DNA of 64,000 bases, taken from the NCBI GenBank assembly GCA_023264815.1, contig JAHFUZ010000002.1, positions 124,001 to 188,000 on the forward strand. Direction: 5' to 3'. Positions 32,404-39,012 of the stretch are shown here, piece by piece (the stretch's first letter is position 1; each line of letters begins with the position of its first letter). Origin of the DNA: Arthrobacter sp. (GTDB taxonomy: Bacteria; Actinomycetota; Actinomycetes; Actinomycetales; Micrococcaceae). The position numbers were made by a program, and so were the translations under genes. The notes below the pieces were generated by a model. That model was not told where the DNA came from. It did no database searches and saw nothing but the letters and a program-made list of their open reading frames with translations.

Positions 32404-34116
32404 CTAGAAGACAGGTGCCGTCCACGTCAGGGCTGTTCCGTTATCCGGGGAACTGGAGACTTCGAACGTGCCGCCAAGCTTGTCGGCCCTGTGCTGCATG
32501 TTGGTCAGTCCGTTGCCCGGCACTGTTTCGTTGAATCCTGTGCCATTGTCCTGGACCGCAACGTACACAAATCCATCGTCCACGGCGACGGATACCCGGA
32601 TGGAATCCGCGCCCGAATGCCGGACGGCGTTGCTGAGCCCTTCGGTGACCACGGCCAGGATGTTTGATGCGGTCTCTTCATCCCTGATCGCGTCGATGGG
32701 CCCCGTCAGGGTCAGGCGGGGGACGAACCGAAGCGACTGCGCGGCGCTGCGGACTGCCTGCAGTACCCGGCTGCTCAGGAGTTCCTTCTCCAGGGAGGAG
32801 TCGCTCAGGGAGTAGATGGTGTTGCGAAGTTCCCGGATGGTTTCGTCGAGCTCGGCAGTCACGTTCTTCAGCGTGGTGGCCGCGGCGTCGCTGGTAATGA
32901 GCCGGCGGAGGCTTTGGATGCTGAGCCCTGCTGCGAACAGTCGCTGTATGACCAGGTCATGGAGGTCGCGGGCGATCCGGTCCCGGTCAGTGAACACCGC
33001 AAGCTGCTCCCGCATCCGGTGGGCCCTGCCGAGTTCGAGCGCGAGTGCTACATGGGAGCCGAACACCGAGCCCATCTCCACATCGGTCTGGCTGAACGTC
33101 CCGGCGGAACGTTCGCGCACCAGGAGCAGCAGCCCGTAGTGGGTGCCGCGGGCACTGAGGTCAATCACCAGCAGCCGCCCGTCTGCAGGGACCAGGCCGT
33201 CGCCGAGGGCAGACAAAGCGTCTTCAACCACGGTGGCCTGGCCTGTGGCGAGAACGTTGCCAACTTCGGCTGAGTCGAAGGACGACAGGCGTCCAGCCCA
33301 CTCCGGGGCGGCCTGTCCCGCTGCCCCTGCAACACGGAACAGGCTGGAGGTGCCTTCCGGCACAAGGATGAGGGCCAGTGCGGAGCCGGACTCCTGGAGC
33401 GCCCTGGCCGCAATCATATCCAGGCCCCCGTCGTGGCCATCCGGGACCTCGTCGCCCATCATCCTGCCAGTCACGTCCATGCACGCCTGAAGCCACGCCG
33501 CCCTGCGCCGTGCGTCATCGTAGAGCCGGGCGTTTTCAATGGCGACGCCGGCGGCAGCGGCCAGTGCCTCTGCGAGCTCCTCGTCCTCGTCGGTAAAGTC
33601 CCCGCCACCCCTCTTTTGGGTCAGGTAGAGATTGCCGAACACCACGTCCCGCACCCGGATGGGAACGCCGAGGAAGGATTTCATCGGCGGATGGTGCTGC
33701 GGGAAACCGTAGGCATCAGGATGTTGGCCAAGGTCGTGGAGCCGCAGCGGTTTCGGGTCGCGGATCAGCAGGCCCAGGACGCCGTGGCCGGTGGGCAGCG
33801 GGCCAATCTTCCGGGCAAGATCTTCCTCGATCCCCACGGTGATGAAATGGCTCAGGCCGCGGTCACTCCCGATCACTCCGAGCGCTCCGTACTCTGCGTC
33901 AACAAGGCGGCATGCCGAATTGACCACACGGTACAGGACGGCTTCAAGGCTCAGGTCTTCGGCCAGCGCCACAACGGCATTCAAGAGCCCCTGCATCCGT
34001 TGCTGGGCGCTTCTCAGCTCGCCGGCCCGGTCAACGAAGTCGGTCAGGAGTTCGTCCATCCGAGAGCCTGCAACGGGGTGCGGGATCTCAGCGGAATGCC
34101 GGACTGGTTCGCTCAC
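32404..34116 (-). CDS. DevS/DosS-like GAF-GAF sensor histidine kinase
   Basis: A 570-residue cytoplasmic kinase without membrane segments. GAF-A spans about 55-200 and holds GFPQHHPPMKSFLGVPIRVRD (His141-His142), aligning with the region around the heme-ligating His149 of DosS, so heme-based gas or redox sensing is likely. GAF-B spans about 225-365. The HisKA_3 dimerisation helix has phospho-acceptor His386 (RIARDLHDLVIQRLFAAGL). The HATPase_c domain follows with EGLSNAVRHSGA and DNGTGF, then GNGLTNMQHRADKLGG. The partner is presumably the convergent DevR-like regulator, with stops 26 bp apart. Confidence 0.92.
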   Translation of the reverse strand: MSEPVRHSAEIPHPVAGSRMDELLTDFVDRAGELRSAQQRMQGLLNAVVALAEDLSLEAVLYRVVNSACRLVDAEYGALGVIGSDRGLSHFITVGIEEDLARKIGPLPTGHGVLGLLIRDPKPLRLHDLGQHPDAYGFPQHHPPMKSFLGVPIRVRDVVFGNLYLTQKRGGGDFTDEDEELAEALAAAAGVAIENARLYDDARRRAAWLQACMDVTGRMMGDEVPDGHDGGLDMIAARALQESGSALALILVPEGTSSLFRVAGAAGQAAPEWAGRLSSFDSAEVGNVLATGQATVVEDALSALGDGLVPADGRLLVIDLSARGTHYGLLLLVRERSAGTFSQTDVEMGSVFGSHVALALELGRAHRMREQLAVFTDRDRIARDLHDLVIQRLFAAGLSIQSLRRLITSDAAATTLKNVTAELDETIRELRNTIYSLSDSSLEKELLSSRVLQAVRSAAQSLRFVPRLTLTGPIDAIRDEETASNILAVVTEGLSNAVRHSGADSIRVSVAVDDGFVYVAVQDNGTGFNETVPGNGLTNMQHRADKLGGTFEVSSSPDNGTALTWTAPVF

Positions 34117-34232
34117 GGGAATAACCTTCCGCGGTCCTGTGACCGCACACGCAATAGACCGACCGGCTGCAGCAGTTGCTCACAGAATACGCCCCGCCAC
34201 CGAATTCCTCCATGCATCCGGGCTGGAATGAC

Positions 34233-34249
34233 GGGTCTTTGTGCCCTAC
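34233..34249 (+). promoter_or_regulatory. DosR-like box upstream of PNPOx paralogue 2
   Basis: GGGTCTTTGTGCCCTAC, 34 bp upstream of ATG 34284. A possible -10 element TATGCT at 34271 lies 21 bp downstream, placing the box over the -35 position. Confidence 0.65.
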
Positions 34250-34283
34250 AGCCGGGCCAAGACGCGCCCCTATGCTCGTGGGC

Positions 34284-34751
34284 ATGACCACAGATGCTTC
34301 GATACCGGAGACCGCCAACCTGCCAACGGAAGAGTGCTGGAAACTGCTGCGGGACGCTTCCGTGGGCCGCCTCGCCGTCTGGGTGCATGACCACCCCGAG
34401 ATCTTTCCCATCAATTACAAGGTAGACCATGAAACGCTGGTCTTCCGCACCGGCGCCAGCACCAAGCTGGCCGCCGCAGTGGGCCGGATGGTGGCGCTCG
34501 AAGCCGACACCGCAGACGCGGACGCCGGCATCGCCTGGAGTGTTGTCGTGAAGGGACAAGCCACCGCGCAGGCCCGGACCCCGGAGTTCCTGGCCTCGGT
34601 GGGGAACATGCTCTTTCCCTGGGAGACGGGCACCAAGGACCACTTCCTTCGCATTGTGCCGGAGGAAATCAGTGGACGGCGCTTCCGGATTGCCGCCCCG
34701 CTGACCTGGGGCAGCCGCCTGGATGAGGCCACCCGCGCCGGACTGGAATGA
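34284..34751 (+). CDS. Pyridoxamine 5'-phosphate oxidase-like flavin-binding protein (paralogue 2)
   Basis: 155 residues, split-barrel PNPOx-like: CWKLLRDASVGRLAVWVHDHPEIFPINYKVDHETLVFRTGASTKLAAA, then IAWSVVVKG and HFLRIVPEEISGRRFRI. It is close to the proteins at 27402 and 41489 but without their WWPP ending. ATG 34284 or the in-frame ATG 34272 could start it; the transcript may be near-leaderless. The alcohol dehydrogenase gene begins 6 bp after its stop, so they form an operon behind a DosR-like box. Confidence 0.87.
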   Translation: MTTDASIPETANLPTEECWKLLRDASVGRLAVWVHDHPEIFPINYKVDHETLVFRTGASTKLAAAVGRMVALEADTADADAGIAWSVVVKGQATAQARTPEFLASVGNMLFPWETGTKDHFLRIVPEEISGRRFRIAAPLTWGSRLDEATRAGLE

Positions 34752-34757
34752 CCCTTC

Positions 34758-35762
34758 ATGAAGGCATGGTGGGTGGAGGAACCGGGTCCCATCCCGTCCG
34801 GACCGTTGCGGCTGGGCGAACGGCCTGATCCGTCACCGGGACCGGGTGAGGTCCTCCTCTCCGTGCGCGCCTGCGGTGTCTGCCGCACGGACCTTCATCT
34901 TGCCGAAGGAGACCTCCGCCCGCGCGCCGCCCGCAGGATCCCCGGCCACGAAGTGGTGGCCCAGGTGGTGGGGCTCGGATCCGGCAGTACCCGTTTCCGC
35001 CTGGGCGAGCGGGTGGGAGCGGCCTGGCTGGCCCGCACCTGCGGTATCTGCCGTTTCTGCCGGCGGGGGTCGGAGAACCTCTGCCTCAGCCCCACATTCA
35101 CCGGCTGGGATACCGACGGCGGTTACGCGGAACTGATGACCGCGCACCAGGACTACCTCTACCCCTTGCCCGACGTGTTCTCCGACGAGAAAGCCGCACC
35201 CCTGCTGTGTGCCGGCATCATCGGATACCGGGCACTCAGGTGCTCCGGGCTGCCGCCCGGGGGCAAACTCGGAATCTATGGGTTTGGCGGATCTGCCCAC
35301 CTCACAGCGCAGATGGCCATCTTCGAAGGTGCAAGTGTCTACGTCATGACGCGATCGGCGGCGGCGCAGCAGCTGGCCCTCGACCTGGGGGCCAGGTTCG
35401 CCGGACCCGCCGACGCCATCCCGCCGGAACTGCTGGACGCGGCCATCCTGTTCGCCCCCGTGGGCGCGTTGGTTCCCGTTGCGCTGAGGGCCCTGGACCG
35501 CGGCGGCACCCTCGCTGTCGCCGGAATCCACCTGAGTGATATCCCGGCCCTGGACTACCAAAAGGACCTATTCCAGGAGCGCCACCTTCAAAGCGTTACG
35601 GCCAACACCCGGACCGACGGGCAGGAATTCCTGGACCTCGCAGAGAGGATTCCCCTCCGCCCCACCACTGTGGCCTACCCGTGGACCACAGCGGACCAGG
35701 CGTTGCTGGATCTGTCCCGGGACCGGTTCACGGGAGCTGCCGTGCTGATCCGCACAGCCTAA
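34758..35762 (+). CDS. Zinc-dependent alcohol dehydrogenase (AdhP/AdhA-like)
   Basis: 334 residues, medium-chain dehydrogenase. The catalytic zinc site is GVCRTDLH and IPGHEVV; the structural zinc cysteines are in CGICRFCRRGSENLC. The cofactor domain has LGIYGFGGSAHLTAQMA, with Ser-Ala-His in place of the usual Gly-Val-Gly/Leu-Gly after the glycines, as in the AdhA-like subgroup. It probably interconverts alcohols and aldehydes with NAD(H), giving a fermentative redox outlet under hypoxia (inference from the neighbouring DosR-like genes). Co-transcribed with the PNPOx gene just upstream. Confidence 0.9.
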   Translation: MKAWWVEEPGPIPSGPLRLGERPDPSPGPGEVLLSVRACGVCRTDLHLAEGDLRPRAARRIPGHEVVAQVVGLGSGSTRFRLGERVGAAWLARTCGICRFCRRGSENLCLSPTFTGWDTDGGYAELMTAHQDYLYPLPDVFSDEKAAPLLCAGIIGYRALRCSGLPPGGKLGIYGFGGSAHLTAQMAIFEGASVYVMTRSAAAQQLALDLGARFAGPADAIPPELLDAAILFAPVGALVPVALRALDRGGTLAVAGIHLSDIPALDYQKDLFQERHLQSVTANTRTDGQEFLDLAERIPLRPTTVAYPWTTADQALLDLSRDRFTGAAVLIRTA

Positions 35763-35804
35763 GGCACGGGCTTCCCGTACGCGGGGCGCACCCACGCGCC
35801 GTCG

Positions 35805-35821
35805 GTGACCTTCGGCCCTAG
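35805..35821 (+). promoter_or_regulatory. DosR-like box upstream of USP triplet
   Basis: GTGACCTTCGGCCCTAG, 33 bp upstream of ATG 35855. A strong member of the element family. Confidence 0.75.
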
Positions 35822-35854
35822 GCGCGGGGCCTGATCCTGGAGGAAGGTACTGCC

Positions 35855-36325
35855 ATGACTGATAGCAAACCCATCCTGGTGGGAATCGACGGTTCGGAAT
35901 ACTCCCCCGCGGCGCTGCGCCTCGCCGGCCGGTTGTCCTCCGCCCTCGCCGCCCCGCTGCAGGTGGTCACGTGCCTGGGCATGTCCGATTTCTACCTTCC
36001 GGAACATCTGCCCCCGGGAGGGGACCTCGACACCGAAGCGGAGCTTGAGGCGGTAGCGCGCCGCAACATGGAGCAGGCCCTCGACAGGGCCTTCGGGCAG
36101 GAACGCCCCGAACACCTCTCCGCGGTGGTCAGGGTGGGGTCACCGGCCAAGGTCCTGGTGGAGGAAAGCCGGAACGCACAAATGCTGGTGCTGGGCCGGC
36201 GGGGCCGCGGCGGCCTGCTGGGCCAGCTTATGGGCTCGGTGAGCGCAGCATGTTCGGCACACGCACATTGCCCTGTGCTGGTGGTTGGCCAGGACGCCGG
36301 GGAAGACCATGGAAGCACCCCGTGA
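35855..36325 (+). CDS. Universal stress protein, single domain
   Basis: A 156-residue UspA-fold protein: PILVGIDGSEYSPAALRLAGRLSSAL and VLGRRGRGGLLGQLMGSVSAACSAHAHCPVLVV (ATP-binding loop intact). GGAGGAAGG lies before ATG 35855. It is first of three consecutive overlapping USP genes behind a DosR-like box. The middle part (MSDFYLPEHLPPGGDLD) is the variable segment that differs among the window's USPs. Confidence 0.92.
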   Translation: MTDSKPILVGIDGSEYSPAALRLAGRLSSALAAPLQVVTCLGMSDFYLPEHLPPGGDLDTEAELEAVARRNMEQALDRAFGQERPEHLSAVVRVGSPAKVLVEESRNAQMLVLGRRGRGGLLGQLMGSVSAACSAHAHCPVLVVGQDAGEDHGSTP

Positions 36326-36824
36326 ACTGCCTGCCATAGTGGTGGGCGTGGACGGCAGCGGTCCGTCCATCACCGCCCTTCGCTGGGCCGGTGCCCTGGC
36401 CCCACTGTTTCAAGCCCACATCCGTGCCGTCACCTGCTGGCAGTTCCAGATCGCCGTGGGCACCTTCACCCCGCTCCTGTGGGACCCTGAAGCGGAAGCG
36501 CGGAAAGTCTGTGCAGCCGCCGTGGCCAAAGCGTTCGACGGCGCCCCTCCCGCAGGCCTGGAAAAGGTCACCGCCGAAGGTGCGGCAGGCAAAGTGCTGG
36601 TTGACGAAAGCCGGACTGCGCAGCTCGTGGTGGTGGGCAGCCGCGGCCGCGGCGGATTTGAAGGCCTCCTGCTGGGAGGGGTAAGCACCACCGTTGCCGA
36701 GCACGCGCACTGCCCGGTCCTGGTGGCACACGGCACCGACCTGCCGGCACCGCTGTCCCGCTTTCCCGGGCAGCCCACCGCGGACGGGGGCGGCCAGTCC
36801 GGGTCCGGTCATGCCGGCACCTGA
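36309..36824 (+). CDS. Universal stress protein, single domain
   Basis: 171 residues: AIVVGVDGSGPSITALRWAGALAPLF at the N terminus and VVGSRGRGGFEGLLLGGVSTTVAEHAHCPVLV at the nucleotide loop (Gly-Val-Ser instead of Gly-Ser-Val-Ser). A Gly/Pro-rich C-terminal tail of about 25 residues is unusual for the family. ATG 36309 follows GGGGAAG and overlaps the end of the preceding gene by 17 bp, so translation is coupled. Confidence 0.9.
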   Translation: MEAPRELPAIVVGVDGSGPSITALRWAGALAPLFQAHIRAVTCWQFQIAVGTFTPLLWDPEAEARKVCAAAVAKAFDGAPPAGLEKVTAEGAAGKVLVDESRTAQLVVVGSRGRGGFEGLLLGGVSTTVAEHAHCPVLVAHGTDLPAPLSRFPGQPTADGGGQSGSGHAGT

Positions 36825-37650
36825 GCGAATCGTCGTGGGCTACGACGGTTCGCCTGAGGCAGCCCTTGCCGTGCGTTGGGCGGCCCGGCACGCAGTCCTC
36901 CTGGACAGCGAACTGCAGGTGGTCCACTGCTCCCTGTGGCCGCTGCTGACCCACGACCTGGGACCGGTCAGGGGCGTTGCCGGCAGCGGGCTCCAACACC
37001 AGGCGCAGGCCACCCTTGAGGAAGGCAAGGCCGCGGCGCTCGCAGCGGAACCGGGGGCCACCGTCCAGGGCAGCCTCCTCTACGGGTTGCCTGCCCCCCA
37101 TCTCCGGCGGATGGCGGAAGATGCCCGCATGCTGGTGCTGGGCAGCAGGGGAATTGGCGGATTCCTGGGACTCCTGGTGGGTTCGGTAAGCCTTGAACTC
37201 GCCGCCACAGCACCCTGCCCTGTTGCGGTCATCCGCTTCGACAAGAATCCCCAGGGAACAGTGGTGGTTGGCATCGATCCGTCCGGCTCCACCGAGGCGG
37301 TGCGCCTGGCCTGTGAACTGGCCGCAGCCACAGGGACGGCCCTGCTGATGATCCACGTCATCCACCCCCAGGCCAGTGCGGCCCATGGGGCGGGCGGCAG
37401 CCTGGAGGCCGCCCGCCGCCTCCTGCAGGCAGCAGCCGATTACGCCCAGGGCCTGGACCCCAACGTCAGCGTCAGCCAGAAGCTGTCCCAGGATGCCTCC
37501 ATCGCCAGGGCACTCCTCAACGCCTCCCGCGGCGCCAGCATCATAGTGGTCGGCAGCAAGGGCCAGGGGCTCCTCAGGGGAACGATCGGGTCCAATGCCC
37601 ACGCGGTCCTTCACCACTCCACCGGGCCGGTGCTGATCTCCCGCACCTAA
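36811..37650 (+). CDS. Tandem universal stress protein
   Basis: 279 residues with two UspA domains. The first (RIVVGYDGSPEAALAVRWAARHA; VLGSRGIGGFLGLLVGSVSLEL) and second (TVVVGIDPSGSTEAVRLACELA; VVGSKGQGLLRGTIGSNAHAVLH) both keep glycine-rich nucleotide loops. ATG 36811 overlaps the preceding gene by 14 bp, making the three USPs a tightly coupled unit. Confidence 0.9.
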   Translation: MPAPERIVVGYDGSPEAALAVRWAARHAVLLDSELQVVHCSLWPLLTHDLGPVRGVAGSGLQHQAQATLEEGKAAALAAEPGATVQGSLLYGLPAPHLRRMAEDARMLVLGSRGIGGFLGLLVGSVSLELAATAPCPVAVIRFDKNPQGTVVVGIDPSGSTEAVRLACELAAATGTALLMIHVIHPQASAAHGAGGSLEAARRLLQAAADYAQGLDPNVSVSQKLSQDASIARALLNASRGASIIVVGSKGQGLLRGTIGSNAHAVLHHSTGPVLISRT

Positions 37651-37703
37651 AGCCCTGCGGAACCCTGGCAGGCTTCCCAGCCGTGCGCCGCCGTCGGACA
37701 TCA

Positions 37704-37720
37704 GGGACTTTTGTCCCTTA
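37704..37720 (+). promoter_or_regulatory. DosR-like box upstream of alcohol dehydrogenase, best palindrome
   Basis: GGGACTTTTGTCCCTTA contains the perfect palindromic core GGGAC-TTTT-GTCCC, the closest copy to the mycobacterial DosR box (TTSGGGACTWWAGTCCCSAA). It is 93 bp before ATG 37814. Confidence 0.82.
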
Positions 37721-37813
37721 CCCCGGTGGCCAGGCGGCGTCATCGTTGAGGGGGAAACAGCATCCCGGCCCACCCCCGTGGACCCCCATGGACAACAACA
37801 GCGAGGAACGGTC

Positions 37814-38869
37814 ATGAAAGCTTTGGTTTACGGCGGCCCGGGACAAAAGACTTGGACGGACGTCCCCGATCCCGGAATCCGCAATCCGGCCGACGCCATC
37901 GTCAAGGTCGACACCACCACCATCTGCGGTACGGATCTGCACATCCTCAAAGGCGATGTTCCGGCGGTGGCCGAAGGGAGGATCCTTGGCCACGAAGGCG
38001 TGGGCACCATCACCGAGGTGGGTTCGTCGGTGACCAGCCTGAAACCGGGCGACCGCGTCATCATCTCCTGCATCAAGTCCTGCGGCCACTGCGCCAACTG
38101 CAAGGTGGGACTTTACTCCCACTGCATGGGGTCCGAGGGGGCCCCCGGCATCGGCTGGGTCTTCGACCACCTGATCGACGGCACCCAGGCCGAATACGTA
38201 CGGGTCCCCTACGCTGAAAACTCCCTGCACCTGCTGCCTGCAGGGGTAAGCGACGAGCAGGCGGTGATGCTCTCTGACATTCTGCCCACAGGCTTCGAAA
38301 TCGGTGTGCAATACGGCCGGGTCAAGCCGGGCGACACCGTGGCCGTGGTCGGTGCGGGTCCGGTGGGGCTGGCCGCAATCGCCACCGCCGGACTCTACGG
38401 AGCGGCAACCATCATCGCAGTGGACCTGGACAGCAACCGCCTGGAGAAGTCCCGCGAATTCGGCGCCACCCATGTTGTCCGCTCGGACGAGGCAAACTGG
38501 AAGGACCAGGTTTTGGCACTCACCGACGGCCAGGGTGTGGACGTGGCCATCGAAGCCGTGGGCATTCCTGCCACCTTCACCATGTGCACGGACATTGTCC
38601 GCCCGGGCGGGAACGTGGCCAACGTCGGAGTGCACGGCAAATCCGTCGAACTGCATGTGGAAAGCCTCTGGATCCAGAACATCAACATCAGCATGGGACT
38701 GGTGAACGCCAACACCACTCCGATGCTGCTGAAACTCGTGGCCCAAAACAAGCTGCCGGCGGAAAAGTTCGCGACGCACCGGTTCCGCTTCGAGCAGTTC
38801 ATGGAGGCCTACGACACGTTCGCACGGGCGGCGGAAACCAACGCACTGAAAGTGGTGATCACGGCATGA
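37814..38869 (+). CDS. Zinc-dependent alcohol dehydrogenase
   Basis: 351 residues, medium-chain dehydrogenase: MKALVYGGPGQKTW, catalytic zinc segment TICGTDLHILKGDVP and ILGHEGVGTI, Cys-rich lobe SCGHCANCKVGLYSHC, Rossmann motif VVGAGPVGLAAIATA. It is close to the threonine-dehydrogenase-like/AdhC group of actinobacterial ADHs. The native substrate is unknown; an NAD(H) recycling role during oxygen limitation fits its DosR-like box. GAGGAAC precedes ATG 37814. Its stop overlaps a flavodoxin remnant that separates it from the next ATPase. Confidence 0.9.
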   Translation: MKALVYGGPGQKTWTDVPDPGIRNPADAIVKVDTTTICGTDLHILKGDVPAVAEGRILGHEGVGTITEVGSSVTSLKPGDRVIISCIKSCGHCANCKVGLYSHCMGSEGAPGIGWVFDHLIDGTQAEYVRVPYAENSLHLLPAGVSDEQAVMLSDILPTGFEIGVQYGRVKPGDTVAVVGAGPVGLAAIATAGLYGAATIIAVDLDSNRLEKSREFGATHVVRSDEANWKDQVLALTDGQGVDVAIEAVGIPATFTMCTDIVRPGGNVANVGVHGKSVELHVESLWIQNINISMGLVNANTTPMLLKLVAQNKLPAEKFATHRFRFEQFMEAYDTFARAAETNALKVVITA

Positions 38870-39012
38870 AGGGCTTTGTGGTCTACGACTCCGCCTACGG
38901 CAACACCAAGGCGGCAGCAATATCATCGCCGCCCCCGCACCGTTCTACGTCCGAGGCACGGAGAGACCGCTCAGCACCGCGGATCAGTCCAGGGCCCCCA
39001 AGGTAGGCGCGT
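38866..39012 (+). pseudogene. Flavodoxin-domain remnant (ends only)
   Basis: ATG 38866 overlaps the ADH stop (ATGA) and reads MKGFVVYDSAYGNTK, the FMN-phosphate loop start of a flavodoxin. After about 38915 the frame shifts, and the +1 frame reads NIIAAPAPFYVRGTERPLST to a stop at the GTG of the ATPase, which fits a flavodoxin C terminus. The middle of the gene is deleted. Confidence 0.72.
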
